A stretch of DNA of 64,000 nucleotides from positions 29,843 to 93,842 of the forward strand of contig NZ_JAAMPT010000201.1 in the NCBI RefSeq assembly GCF_012911605.1, in the 5' to 3' direction. Both the position numbers and the translations under genes were made by a program. The stretch is from Flavobacterium solisilvae (GTDB lineage: Bacteria; Bacteroidota; Bacteroidia; Flavobacteriales; Flavobacteriaceae). The notes under the pieces are model-generated. The model was not told where the DNA came from. It searched no databases and saw nothing but the letters and a program-made list of their open reading frames with translations. This document shows, one piece after another, positions 7,337-16,732 of this stretch. The stretch's first letter is position 1. Each line of letters begins with the position of its first letter.

Positions 7337-9817
7337 TTGAAAACAAAATATTTACTCTTTTCGTTCCTATTTTTTATCCTTAGTATAAAATCGTTTTCAC
7401 AAAATGCAACTGCAAAAGTAGCTGGAATTGTGCTCGATGAAAACAACAAACCTATTGAAAGCGTTAACGTTAGCTATCTTTCAAAATCATCGATTACCGA
7501 TAAAAATGGTTTTTACACCATTACCGTTCCGGCAAATCAAAAAGTCGTTTTGGTTTTTACGCATGTTTCGTTAAAAAACATCACGGCAACATTACAATTG
7601 AAACCAAACGAAGAATTTGAATATCACGTTGTTATGACCGATAAAGCAGAACAACTAAGCGATGTTGTTATTACCAGCAGCCGAAGACGTGTTCAAGGAA
7701 TAACCAGTATTGAACCAGAAGTTATCAGAAAAAATCCAAGTGCAATGCCTGGAATTGAAAGTGTTTTAAAAGTTTTACCTGGTGTTAATGGAAATTCTGA
7801 TTTAAGTTCTGGTTATAATGTTCGCGGAGGAAATTATGACGAAAACTTAGTTTATGTAAACGAAATTGAAGTCTATCGTCCGTTTTTAGTTCGTTCTGGT
7901 CAGCAAGAAGGTTTAAGCTTCACTAATACCGATATGGTTCAAAATATTGACTTTTCGGCTGGAGGTTTTCAAGCTAAATTTGGCGATAAATTATCTTCGG
8001 TTTTGGACATTACCTATCGTCAACCGAAAAAATTTGCATTGGCTGCCGAAGCCAGTTTTCTTGGCGGAAGTATAACTGCCGATTTGGTTTCTAAGAATAA
8101 AAAATGGTCCAATATTACCGGAGTTCGTTATCGAGACAATTCACTTTTGGTTAATAGCCAGGAAACGCAAACCAACTATCGACCAACGTTTATGGATGTT
8201 CAGTCGATTGTGAATTTTAAGCCAAATGACAAATGGAATTTTAGTTTTTTAGGAAATGCTTCTCGAAATGTATACAACTATCAACCGTTGACACGTCAAA
8301 CTAATTTTGGAACAATTGATGAACCAATTGCGTTGCAAGTTTTCTACGAAGGACAAGAAAATGATCAATACGAAACGCTTTTTGGAGCTTTCAAAACCGT
8401 TTTTAATGCAAACGATGACAATGTCTTCAAGTTTATAAGTTCGGTTTATCACACTAAAGAACAAGAGTATTTTGATATTTTTGCGGCTTATTTTTTAGGC
8501 GATGTTGACACTAATATTGGTTCGGAAACGTTAGGCGAAGTTACTTTTAGTCAAGGCATTGGAACGCAATTAAATCATGCTCGAAATGATTTGGATGCCT
8601 TAATTGTTAATGCTGAAATTAAAGGTGTTCACCAAGTCAATAACAAAAAACATCAAATTGATTGGGGTTTTAAATACACTCGTGAAAACATTCGCGACCG
8701 AATTGTGGAATGGGAAGTAATTGATTCCGCAGGATTTTCAATCAATCCGCCAAATTTGAATTTTGCTGGAAACGATCAACCTTACAATCCTTATATTGGT
8801 CCGTTAGTTCCATATCAAAATGTTAGAGCAACCAATTTTATTGACATTAATCGTCTTTCGGGTTATGCGCAATGGAGTTTTAAAGACCAAATTGGTTCAA
8901 CGGATTATTGGTTCAATTTTGGAGTTCGTGCTCATCATTGGAAAGTAACTGGCGATAATATTTCGAATTCTAAAAATCAAACTACATTTAGTCCAAGAGC
9001 GCAATTAACTTTAAAGCCAAATTGGGAAAAAGATATGTTGTTCAAATTTGCCGTTGGATATTATCATCAACCGCCGTTTTATCGCGAGTTAAGGGATATG
9101 AATGGCGTGGTTAATCCAAATGTAAAAGCGCAACAATCGATACATTTTGTAGCAAGCAATGATTATAATTTCATGATGAATAATCGAAAGTTTAAATTAG
9201 TTACCGAAGCTTATTATAAATCGATGGATGATGTAAATACCTATACATTAGAAAATGTTAGAATTCGCTATCGAGCGAATAATGATGCAACTGCGTATGC
9301 GTATGGTTTAGACATGCGATTAAACGGAGAATTCGTTCCCGGAACTGAATCGTGGTTGAGTTTTGGTTATATGAAAACCGAAGAAAATCAAAATGGCAGA
9401 GGAAATATTGCTCGTCCAACCGATCAACGATTGAAATTTGGAATACTTTTCCAAGATTATATGCCAAATTTGCCAAGCATGAAATTATACATGAATTTGG
9501 TTTACAACACTGGTTTGCCTGGCGGTTCGCCATCTTATGCCGATGTTTATACGTATCAAAGTCGTTTGAGAGATTATCGTCGTGCTGATGTTGGTTTTTC
9601 TTATGTTTTAACCGAAAAAAATACCGAACGACCAGATGGACATTGGCTAAAACGTTTTGAGGATTTGTCTCTTGGTTTTGAAATTTTTAATATTTTCAAC
9701 AATCAAAATGCGATTACCAATACTTGGGTTCGTGATGCTTACACCAAAAATCAATACGGAATTCCAAATTATATGACGACTCGTGTTTTCAATTTGAAGT
9801 TGAGCGTGAAACTGTAA
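7337..9817 (+). CDS. TonB-dependent receptor with N-terminal CarbopepD-like domain
   Basis: Outer-membrane active transporter of 826 residues. The order is a signal peptide (1-22, ending KSFSQ), a carboxypeptidase-regulatory-like beta-sandwich (about 27-110, KVAGIVLDENNKPIESV), a plug domain (about 120-230, PGVNGNSDLSSGYNVRGGNYDENLVYV) and a 22-strand-type barrel ending in LKLSVKL. This is the Bacteroidota SusC/RagA-like layout, but no SusD-like partner is adjacent, so the substrate is open (siderophore, peptide or other). The start codon is TTG at 7337; no in-frame ATG precedes the signal peptide. Spacing to the M23 gene is 6 bp. Confidence 0.92.
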   Translation: MKTKYLLFSFLFFILSIKSFSQNATAKVAGIVLDENNKPIESVNVSYLSKSSITDKNGFYTITVPANQKVVLVFTHVSLKNITATLQLKPNEEFEYHVVMTDKAEQLSDVVITSSRRRVQGITSIEPEVIRKNPSAMPGIESVLKVLPGVNGNSDLSSGYNVRGGNYDENLVYVNEIEVYRPFLVRSGQQEGLSFTNTDMVQNIDFSAGGFQAKFGDKLSSVLDITYRQPKKFALAAEASFLGGSITADLVSKNKKWSNITGVRYRDNSLLVNSQETQTNYRPTFMDVQSIVNFKPNDKWNFSFLGNASRNVYNYQPLTRQTNFGTIDEPIALQVFYEGQENDQYETLFGAFKTVFNANDDNVFKFISSVYHTKEQEYFDIFAAYFLGDVDTNIGSETLGEVTFSQGIGTQLNHARNDLDALIVNAEIKGVHQVNNKKHQIDWGFKYTRENIRDRIVEWEVIDSAGFSINPPNLNFAGNDQPYNPYIGPLVPYQNVRATNFIDINRLSGYAQWSFKDQIGSTDYWFNFGVRAHHWKVTGDNISNSKNQTTFSPRAQLTLKPNWEKDMLFKFAVGYYHQPPFYRELRDMNGVVNPNVKAQQSIHFVASNDYNFMMNNRKFKLVTEAYYKSMDDVNTYTLENVRIRYRANNDATAYAYGLDMRLNGEFVPGTESWLSFGYMKTEENQNGRGNIARPTDQRLKFGILFQDYMPNLPSMKLYMNLVYNTGLPGGSPSYADVYTYQSRLRDYRRADVGFSYVLTEKNTERPDGHWLKRFEDLSLGFEIFNIFNNQNAITNTWVRDAYTKNQYGIPNYMTTRVFNLKLSVKL

Positions 9818-10504
9818 ATGAAAATCAGGACAAAACATAGAAAAATTTTTTATGTTCCAGGAATGATTTCATTGGTTTTAATTCCAGTTTTATGTTTGTT
9901 TTATTTCAGTTCTAAAAAAGCATTCAAAGTTGAAGGCGGTTTTGATTTAGAACTTCCAAGCAAAAAAACAATAATTTCAATAAAAGAGAATTATCCATTC
10001 ATTGAACAAAGAAATAAAATCATTTTTTCATTTAATAGTTCTCTAAAATCAGAGGATGAAAATATCAAGAAGTTTCAAAAAGCTTTAAATCAATTCAATC
10101 ATAAAAAAGATACTGTTAATTCTATAAATGTATATTTTGGTAAACAAATGCAATATGAAGTTTTTATAAAAATTTTGGAGATAGCTGAAATTGAAAAAAC
10201 ACCAACTTATATGGTTTATAAAAACGAACTGCTCATTACAAATATAAGTTCAAGCGAAATAGAAAAAACAAATAGTGAAAATAAATCAACCACGATGAAT
10301 TGTGGAACACAAGATTATATTCGCAAACAAAAATTATATAATGATGAACAAAACAGATTACTTGAGAATGAAAAATTTCAAAAATCTTTTTTTAAAAAAC
10401 ATTGGTATTTATTTTTAGCTTTATCAGTACTTGCTCTAATTAATCTTTACTTCTTAATAAAATTCAACAGAAATAGAAAATACAATCAAAAGTCTTATAT
10501 TTGA
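9818..10504 (+). CDS. Unknown protein with two transmembrane helices
   Basis: I do not recognise a family. The 228-residue product has one helix near the N-terminus (about 11-29) and one near the C-terminus (about 195-213), with a lysine-rich soluble region between them that contains a single Cys (NCGTQDYIRKQKLYN). The topology suggests a periplasmic central domain held at both ends. The start codon begins on the base right after the TonB receptor stop codon, which implies translational coupling and a role with that transporter. Base composition matches its neighbours. Confidence 0.65.
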   Translation: MKIRTKHRKIFYVPGMISLVLIPVLCLFYFSSKKAFKVEGGFDLELPSKKTIISIKENYPFIEQRNKIIFSFNSSLKSEDENIKKFQKALNQFNHKKDTVNSINVYFGKQMQYEVFIKILEIAEIEKTPTYMVYKNELLITNISSSEIEKTNSENKSTTMNCGTQDYIRKQKLYNDEQNRLLENEKFQKSFFKKHWYLFLALSVLALINLYFLIKFNRNRKYNQKSYI

Positions 10505-10526
10505 AAATGATTAAAATTCATTTGTT

Positions 10527-11240
10527 ATGAAAAACTTTTTTTTCTTTCTGATAGTAAGTCTGGCTTTTGTTTCTTGTAAAAAAGAAGAACAAGAAAAACC
10601 AAAAGTGATTTATGAAACCCAACCTAAATCGCAAGCAAAACCTCAAGTTGATACGTCAAAAGCTGATATTGCTGACTTACCAGTTCACATGGAAGGAACT
10701 AATTTTTTGATTTTTCCTGTTGGCGATATGAATTTTTTCAAAAAACAAGGTTATGCTTCAAGCAAAAGTGATAAAAACATAAGCTATACCATTTCCAATT
10801 ATGGCGAATATGAAATTACAGGTTATTTAGATAATTTGAAATTTCAGGAAATTGGCAAAGACACCATTTATGCTTTGACTGATAAAAATGTTTTGATACA
10901 ATCGGCAACTTATTTGAAAAACCATGCTGATAAAACCAAACAACAATTATTGGTTTATATGTTACAAGATATAGACACCAATAAAGACAACAAACTTGAT
11001 ATAAACGATATTAAATCTTTATACATCAGCTCAATTGACGGTAAAAACTTTACCAAACTAACCGAAGATTTTCAAGAATTAATCGACTGGAAATATGTTC
11101 CTGCAAAAAACGGAATTTATTTTAGAGCTGTAGAAGACACCAACAAAAATGGTGAGTTTGATAGCAATGATAAAATTGTGTACAGCTTTGTTAACCTAAC
11201 TTCCAAAGAATGGAAAGCCGAAGAATTTCAAGTGAATTGA
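10527..11240 (+). CDS. Lipoprotein with two calcium-binding-type loops
   Basis: A 237-residue protein with a lipoprotein signal (lipobox FVSC, Cys17) and a low-complexity KPQ-rich linker (about 20-45). It has two EF-hand/dockerin-like loops: D-T-N-K-D-N-K-L-D-I-N-D at 150-161 and D-T-N-K-N-G-E-F-D-S-N-D at 204-215. Acidic and Asn side chains fall at ligand positions 1, 3, 5 and 12. Calcium binding is inferred. It is the last gene of the cluster starting at 5633 and sits before a strong terminator. Its partner is unknown; a cell-surface role linked to the TonB receptor is possible. Confidence 0.75.
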   Translation: MKNFFFFLIVSLAFVSCKKEEQEKPKVIYETQPKSQAKPQVDTSKADIADLPVHMEGTNFLIFPVGDMNFFKKQGYASSKSDKNISYTISNYGEYEITGYLDNLKFQEIGKDTIYALTDKNVLIQSATYLKNHADKTKQQLLVYMLQDIDTNKDNKLDINDIKSLYISSIDGKNFTKLTEDFQELIDWKYVPAKNGIYFRAVEDTNKNGEFDSNDKIVYSFVNLTSKEWKAEEFQVN

Positions 11241-11261
11241 TTGAAGTTAAAAAGTTAAAAA

Positions 11262-11293
11262 AAAAAGGAATTCATTTCGTAATTCCTTTTTTT
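11262..11293. terminator. Bidirectional terminator
   Basis: GGAATT/AATTCC stem with an 8-nt loop, A-run on the left and T-run on the right, between the lipoprotein gene and the convergent ABC transporter gene. Confidence 0.85.
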
Positions 11294-11299
11294 ATGATG

Positions 11300-13132
11300 T
11301 TACTCAAAACTCTGCATAGAAACTAACCTCGCATACATTCCGTCTTTTGCAATAAGTTCGTCGTGATTTCCTTGTTCGACGATTTCGCCTTTTTGCATTA
11401 CCACGATTACATCTGCTTTTTGAATAGTAGAAAGTCGATGCGCAATAACAACCGAAGTTCTGTTTTGCATCATATTTTCTAACGCGACTTGTACAAATTT
11501 TTCACTTTCAGTATCCAACGCTGAAGTTGCTTCGTCCAAAATCATAATCGGAGGATTTTTCAATACCGCGCGAGCGATAGACAAGCGTTGTTTTTGTCCG
11601 CCAGAAAGTTTGTTTCCGCTATCACCAATATTGGTTTCAATTCCGCTAGGCAAATCTTTTACAAATTCATGAGCATTGGCAACTTTCAATGCTTCAATAA
11701 TTTCGTCATCAGTTGCGTCTAATTTCCCTAATCGAATATTGTCTTTAATCGTTCCATTAAACATGATGCTGTCTTGCGTGACCAAACCAGTTAAAGAACG
11801 TAGCGACTTCATTGTTACGTCTTTTATATTCTGATTGTCGATTAAAATTTCGCCTTGATTTACTTCGTAAAAACGAGTTAGCAAATTAGCAATCGTACTT
11901 TTCCCTGAACCCGACTGTCCAACCAAAGCAACTGTTTTTCCTTTTGGTATCGTTAAAGAAAAATTCTTCAAAACAGCTTCATCGTTATAGGCAAACGTGA
12001 TGTTTTTTAACTCAATACTTTGATTAAATGAAGTTAATTCTTTTGCATTTTCAGTATCGGCAATCGTATTTTCTACTTCTAAAACTTCAAAAACACGTTC
12101 GGCTGCAGCTAATCCATTTTTAACTTGATAGGAAGCTTTTGAAATCGCTTTTGCTGGAGTTAAAATATTGTAAGCCAATCCAATGTAAGCAATAAAATCT
12201 GAACCTTTTAATGAACCATCAACTAAAACTAAATTTCCGCCATAAACCAATAAAACACCAATAACTAAAATCCCCATAAATTCACTTAATGGTGAAGCCA
12301 AGTTATTTTTCTTGGCGATAGAATTGGTTAATTTGTACAGACGATTAATAGAATCGTTAAAAGTTTTAGCAAAATAGTTTTCGGCATTATAGCTTTTAAC
12401 CACTTTTAAACCCGTCAAAGTTTCTTCGGTGATTGATATTAAATAACCATTTTCTTGTTGCGCTTTGGTTGATTTTCCTTTTAATGATTTTCCTATTTTT
12501 GAAATAATTAAACCCGAAATTGGAATAAAAATAAATACAAAAACAGTCAGTTTCCAACTAATTGACACCATTGCAATTAACGAAAACACAATAGTTAGCG
12601 GTTCTTTTACTATAAGTTCCAAAATCATAAAAAATGAATTTTGAACTTCGTTCACGTCACCAAGCATTCTTGCCATTACATCGCCTTTTCTTTTTTCAGA
12701 ATAATAAGAAACAGGTAACGACACAATTTTCGCAAACATTTTTTCACGCAAATCACGTAAAACACCATTTTTAACTTTGGTTAAATGCTGAAGCGCTAAA
12801 TAATTGGATAAATTTTTCAGTAAAAAAGTAATCAAAACTATGGCGACCGTAAACATTAAGCCATATTGAACACCATATTCAGTTGAAAATTGTTTCACAT
12901 AATAAGCAATATAATCTTGCCAATTTCCTACAGCGTCAATAAAACCCGTGTATTCAGGCAATTCTATTACATCTTTTTTCCTTTCGTCAAATAAAACCGA
13001 AAGAACTGGCATAATAAAAACCATTCCTAAAGTTCCAAAAAGCGCATAAAGTATGTTGAATGAGATGTTTCCAATAACATTTGGTTTATACTTTTTTGCA
13101 AAAGGAATTATTTTCTTTAAATTTTCATCCAT
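11300..13132 (-). CDS. msbA: ABC exporter, MsbA-like (fused permease and ATPase)
   Basis: A 610-residue half-transporter. Six transmembrane helices (about 20-340) precede a nucleotide-binding domain with Walker A GQSGSGKST (about 401-409), signature LSGGQKQR (about 510), Walker B IMILDEATSALD (about 530-541) and the H-loop IAHRLST. The arrangement fits lipid A-core or multidrug exporters that act as homodimers in the inner membrane. Its ATG shares one base with the stop of the phosphohexomutase gene (TAATG overlap), so the two are co-translated. The substrate is not shown by sequence, so the symbol is provisional. Confidence 0.85.
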   Translation of the reverse strand: MDENLKKIIPFAKKYKPNVIGNISFNILYALFGTLGMVFIMPVLSVLFDERKKDVIELPEYTGFIDAVGNWQDYIAYYVKQFSTEYGVQYGLMFTVAIVLITFLLKNLSNYLALQHLTKVKNGVLRDLREKMFAKIVSLPVSYYSEKRKGDVMARMLGDVNEVQNSFFMILELIVKEPLTIVFSLIAMVSISWKLTVFVFIFIPISGLIISKIGKSLKGKSTKAQQENGYLISITEETLTGLKVVKSYNAENYFAKTFNDSINRLYKLTNSIAKKNNLASPLSEFMGILVIGVLLVYGGNLVLVDGSLKGSDFIAYIGLAYNILTPAKAISKASYQVKNGLAAAERVFEVLEVENTIADTENAKELTSFNQSIELKNITFAYNDEAVLKNFSLTIPKGKTVALVGQSGSGKSTIANLLTRFYEVNQGEILIDNQNIKDVTMKSLRSLTGLVTQDSIMFNGTIKDNIRLGKLDATDDEIIEALKVANAHEFVKDLPSGIETNIGDSGNKLSGGQKQRLSIARAVLKNPPIMILDEATSALDTESEKFVQVALENMMQNRTSVVIAHRLSTIQKADVIVVMQKGEIVEQGNHDELIAKDGMYARLVSMQSFE

Positions 13133-14859
13133 TAGTTCAACTGCATTTCTGCTATGATATTTTTAATTTTTTGATCCAATTGTTTTTCGGCTTCTGGAAT
13201 GTCATTAATACTATCGATAGCACAATTTACACTGAAATAAAACTTGATTTTTGGTTCGGTTCCACTTGGTCGTGCACAAATTTTAGAACCATCTTCCAAA
13301 TAATAAATCAACACATCCGATTTTGGAATAGTCAGATTTTCAATTTCTCCGGATAATAAATTTTTCGCCGTTGAGTTTTGATAATCTTCCACCATAATCA
13401 CGCGTTGTCCATTAATTTCAGAAACCGGATTATCGCGCATATCAATCATCATTTGCTTGATTTCATTTGCTCCTTCAATACCTTTTTTGGTCAATGAAAT
13501 TAAATATTCTTTGTAAAAACCAAAGTCAACATACATTTGTTGCAAATAATCATAAACCGAACTTCCGTTTTCTTTGGCTTGCGCCGCAATTTCACACATT
13601 AGTAAAATCGCTCCAACAGCATCTTTATCACGAACAGCATCGCCAACCATAAAGCCGAAACTTTCTTCTCCACCGCCAATAAATTTCAACTCAGGAAAAT
13701 CTTTGATGAATTTAGCAATCCATTTAAAACCTGTTAATCCAACTTTGCATTCCACGTTATATCCTGAAGCTAATTCAAGCATCATTGGTGTAGAAACGAT
13801 AGTCGAACCAATAAATTCTTTACCTGTAATTTTTCCCGCTTTTCGCCATTCTTCCAATAAAAAATGCGTCATGACAACCATTGTTTGATTACCATTCAAC
13901 AAAATCATTTTGCCTTCGTTGTTTCTAATGGCAACACCAAGTCGGTCACTATCAGGATCAGTTCCAAAAACAATATCCGCATTTATTTTATCAGCCAAAG
14001 CCAAAGCCATTGTCAACGCTTCTGGTTCTTCAGGATTTGGAGAAAGTACCGTTGGGAAATTCCCGTTTGGTTCTGCTTGTTCAGGAACGATATTCACATC
14101 CGTATAACCTGCTTTTTCCAACACTTTCGGAACCATTTTAATGGATGTTCCGTGAAGTGAAGTATAAGCAATTCGTAGATTTTCTCTCGCCGAAGCCGAA
14201 GTATTAAACGAAGCATTTTTCACTGTCGATTCCGCAAAAGCTTCATCAACAGCTTCATCAATATAATGTATCAAACTTTCGTTAGCTTCAAATTTAATTT
14301 CGCTATAATTCAAGTTTTCAATTACTTCAATAATTTCTCCGTCTTGTGGCGGAACCAATTGTCCTCCGTCTTGCCAATATACTTTGTAACCATTGTATTC
14401 AGGCGGATTGTGTGAAGCCGTCAATACAATTCCAGCATGACAATTCAAGTGTTTTACCGCAAAAGACAACTCTGGCGTTGGTCGCATATCCGAAAATAAA
14501 TACACCGTAATTCCATTTGCCGAAAAAACATCAGCAACAATTTTACCTAACGTATCACTATTATGACGACAATCATAAGCAATTGCCACTTTCAGTTGCT
14601 CGTTTGGGAATGATTTTTTCAAATAATCCGATAAACCTTGCGTGTTTTTACCTAACGTATATTTGTTGATACGATTAGTTCCAACGCCCATAATTCCTCG
14701 CATTCCGCCAGTTCCAAACTCCAGATTTTTATAAAAACTTTCCTCTAAATCCTTCGGAGAAGAAGTCATCATATCCTTAATTTTCTCTTGTGTTTCTTGG
14801 TCAAAAACTGGTGTTAACCATTCGTTTACTTTATCTAAAATCGATTGTTCAATATGCAT
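13132..14859 (-). CDS. Phosphoglucomutase/phosphomannomutase
   Basis: Interconverts hexose 1- and 6-phosphates. The 575-residue protein has the four-domain alpha-D-phosphohexomutase layout: phosphoserine loop TASHNPPEYNGYK (Ser149), metal loop GTDPDSDRLG (Asp301, 303, 305), sugar-recognition loop GGEESFG and C-terminal phosphate-binding RPSGTEPKIKFY. The length fits the PGM2-like subgroup. It feeds sugar nucleotides for polysaccharide synthesis, which suits the glycosyltransferase gene upstream and the MsbA-like exporter downstream. It overlaps the exporter start by one base. Confidence 0.92.
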   Translation of the reverse strand: MHIEQSILDKVNEWLTPVFDQETQEKIKDMMTSSPKDLEESFYKNLEFGTGGMRGIMGVGTNRINKYTLGKNTQGLSDYLKKSFPNEQLKVAIAYDCRHNSDTLGKIVADVFSANGITVYLFSDMRPTPELSFAVKHLNCHAGIVLTASHNPPEYNGYKVYWQDGGQLVPPQDGEIIEVIENLNYSEIKFEANESLIHYIDEAVDEAFAESTVKNASFNTSASARENLRIAYTSLHGTSIKMVPKVLEKAGYTDVNIVPEQAEPNGNFPTVLSPNPEEPEALTMALALADKINADIVFGTDPDSDRLGVAIRNNEGKMILLNGNQTMVVMTHFLLEEWRKAGKITGKEFIGSTIVSTPMMLELASGYNVECKVGLTGFKWIAKFIKDFPELKFIGGGEESFGFMVGDAVRDKDAVGAILLMCEIAAQAKENGSSVYDYLQQMYVDFGFYKEYLISLTKKGIEGANEIKQMMIDMRDNPVSEINGQRVIMVEDYQNSTAKNLLSGEIENLTIPKSDVLIYYLEDGSKICARPSGTEPKIKFYFSVNCAIDSINDIPEAEKQLDQKIKNIIAEMQLN

Positions 14860-14875
14860 ATTCTTATTTTTTTTC

Positions 14876-14960
14876 AGAAGCTAATCCTGCTATTCGCTCT
14901 ATCTTTTCATCTCGTTTTGAAGAACGAGATAAAAAGGATGCCGCTACTATCAGGGCTAAA
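14876..14960 (-). repeat. AGCCCCGAT-type intergenic element, copy A (short form)
   Basis: Read on the minus strand it begins TTTAGCCCTGATAGTAG at 14960, has a central hairpin (ATCTCGTT/AACGAGAT) and ends AATAGCAGG...AGCTTC, followed by eight A residues. It aligns end to end with copy B and with the outer parts of the four longer copies. It lies downstream of the glycosyltransferase gene, head toward it. Confidence 0.8.
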
Positions 14961-15022
14961 CTTATCCGTAATCTTATTTTTTTTGAACTAAAACTAGTTT
15001 CTTTTTGTTTACTAAAAAATCA

Positions 15023-15976
15023 TTAATTCGTCGTCTCCGAAACTTTATAACGTTCTTCATTATTCTTAGTGCGCAAAATAATTTCGCCAAGAAAACCAGC
15101 TAAAAATAGCTGAGTTCCAATAATCATTGTCGTTAAAGCAATGTAAAACAGTGGATTATCGGTAACCAAAATCGTTTGATAACCCGAATACAATTTTATC
15201 AATTTCAAAGCAATGATGATTCCTGTAGAAATAAATCCAACTAAAAACATCAAAACGCCAAATGCACCAAACAAATGCATTGGTCTTTTCCCATATTTTG
15301 ATAAAAACCAAATCGTTATCAAATCCAAAAAGCCATTTACAAAACGGTCAATACCAAATTTTGACTCGCCATATTTTCGAGCTTGATGAATAACTACTTT
15401 TTCGCCAATTTTTCCAAAACCAGCATTTTTTGCCAAAACTGGAATATAACGATGCATTTCTCCCGAAACTTCGATATTCTTAATGACAACATTTTTGTAA
15501 GCTTTTAATCCACAATTAAAATCATTCAAATAAACTCCCGAAGTTTTTCTCGCAGCCCAATTGAATAATTTAGATGGTAAATTTTTAGTCACGGCATTGT
15601 CATAACGTTTCTTTTTCCATCCAGAAACCAAATCAAATTTTTGGTTTATAATCATGTCGTACAAATCAGGAATCTCATCTGGACTATCTTGCAAATCGGC
15701 ATCCATCGTAATGATAACATCACCTTGTGCTTTGGCAAAACCAGCATGCAACGCCTGAGATTTTCCATAATTTCTTAAAAACTTAATTCCTTTTACATTA
15801 GGATTTTCAGCAGAAAGCTGCTCGATTATTTCCCATGAATCATCAGTACTTCCATCGTCAATAAAAATAACTTCATAGGAATAGTTGTGAGTTGTCATTA
15901 CTTTGACAATCCATTGGTGTAATTCGGGTAACGATTCCTGCTCGTTTAAAAGCGGAATAACTATGGATAAATTCAT
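15023..15976 (-). CDS. Glycosyltransferase family 2, polyprenyl-phosphate sugar transferase type
   Basis: A 317-residue membrane enzyme. The GT2 domain (about 1-220) has the nucleotide-sugar motifs FIDDGSTDDSW and DADLQDSP (the DXD-like metal site). Two C-terminal transmembrane helices (about 235-257 and 275-297) follow. This is the layout of GtrB/ArnC/dolichol-phosphate mannosyltransferase-like proteins, which load a sugar onto a lipid carrier. Start and stop overlap by one base with the DUF4199 gene upstream, so they form an operon. The donor sugar is not evident. Confidence 0.9.
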   Translation of the reverse strand: MNLSIVIPLLNEQESLPELHQWIVKVMTTHNYSYEVIFIDDGSTDDSWEIIEQLSAENPNVKGIKFLRNYGKSQALHAGFAKAQGDVIITMDADLQDSPDEIPDLYDMIINQKFDLVSGWKKKRYDNAVTKNLPSKLFNWAARKTSGVYLNDFNCGLKAYKNVVIKNIEVSGEMHRYIPVLAKNAGFGKIGEKVVIHQARKYGESKFGIDRFVNGFLDLITIWFLSKYGKRPMHLFGAFGVLMFLVGFISTGIIIALKLIKLYSGYQTILVTDNPLFYIALTTMIIGTQLFLAGFLGEIILRTKNNEERYKVSETTN

Positions 15977-16506
15977 TAAAACTGTTCTTTTGGTTTGCTT
16001 TTAAAAATTAATGCAAATACTAATCCAAAAATTGAACTAACCGCTATATTTGTAAAGAGACCTTTAATTTGAGCTCCAATACTAAAATTATCCGATTTCT
16101 CAATGCCTTCTACAGCTTTACTAATCTCTGCACTTGGAACATCAAATTTTTCCATAAATGCCACTGTAGATTTAATAGAAACTTCTTTAACTTTCTCCCC
16201 TAATTCTGGATCAATTACATTAAAAAGGAGAATGTTAAATATCACAGAAATAGAAACTCCAACAATTAGACAAATAAAATAGGTTGTAAAAGCTTCTTTA
16301 AAAGTAAAATTATCATTTAATTTTTTCTTAGTATTTGACAACAAAACAATGTTTATTACTAAATAACAAACGATAATAAACAATAATAGCCATAATGAGC
16401 CAAATAGTTCAATGTCGAACACATAAGCATATACAGTAATTAAAACGGATATCAATCCACTTATCAATCCAAATTTAATCCCATTTCTTTTTATAATCTC
16501 GTTCAT
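15976..16506 (-). CDS. DUF4199-family membrane protein
   Basis: A 176-residue protein with four predicted transmembrane helices (about 10-28, 33-54, 72-95 and 147-170) and a soluble segment of about 50 residues between helices 3 and 4 (KEVSIKSTVAFMEKFDVPSAE at its centre). This arrangement is characteristic of the Bacteroidota DUF4199 family, whose function is unknown. It overlaps the glycosyltransferase start by one base, a pairing that points to a shared job with the lipid-linked sugar enzyme. Confidence 0.8.
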   Translation of the reverse strand: MNEIIKRNGIKFGLISGLISVLITVYAYVFDIELFGSLWLLLFIIVCYLVINIVLLSNTKKKLNDNFTFKEAFTTYFICLIVGVSISVIFNILLFNVIDPELGEKVKEVSIKSTVAFMEKFDVPSAEISKAVEGIEKSDNFSIGAQIKGLFTNIAVSSIFGLVFALIFKSKPKEQF

Positions 16507-16531
16507 GTTTTTTATGATTTAAATTAAACAA

Positions 16532-16565
16532 CAAATATAGTAATTCCATTATTACTTAACAGCAA
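16532..16565 (-). promoter_or_regulatory. Candidate promoter, TTG-N23-TATATTTG
   Basis: TATATTTG (16539-16532 on the minus strand) lies 26 bp before the DUF4199 ATG. TTG is 23 bp further upstream, at the long end of the known spacing range. Confidence 0.45.
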
Positions 16566-16597
16566 GTTGGCTTTATTTAAAAAAAGTTACAGTTCAC

Positions 16598-16627
16598 TTT
16601 GATTATTGCAAAAAAGTTGTATTTTTG
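16598..16627 (+). promoter_or_regulatory. Promoter of rpmE2 (TTTG-N18-TATTTTTG)
   Basis: TTTG at 16598-16601 and TATTTTTG at 16620-16627 give a full Bacteroidota consensus promoter. Transcription would begin near 16633, leaving an unusually long leader of about 100 nt. Confidence 0.7.
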
Positions 16628-16667
16628 CACTCTCAAATTAAAAAAGAATAGTAACAAAAAGTTGTAG

Positions 16668-16714
16668 CTAGTTTACACCTTTCAAAAAGAAAGCTTCAAA
16701 ACAAACTACTTCAA
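16668..16714 (+). promoter_or_regulatory. Hairpin-rich leader of rpmE2
   Basis: Within the 100-nt leader, TAGTTT pairs with AAACTA, and inside that loop CTTTC pairs with GAAAG. A structured leader before L31 could serve autoregulation by the ribosomal protein. This is a by-eye fold with short helices, so it is tentative. Confidence 0.35.
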
Positions 16715-16732
16715 TAAAATAAAAGATTTATC

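Noticed and set aside
13574..14160. Several plus-strand frames opposite the phosphohexomutase gene
   Set aside because: Overlapping each other in different frames and fully antisense to a gene with intact catalytic motifs.
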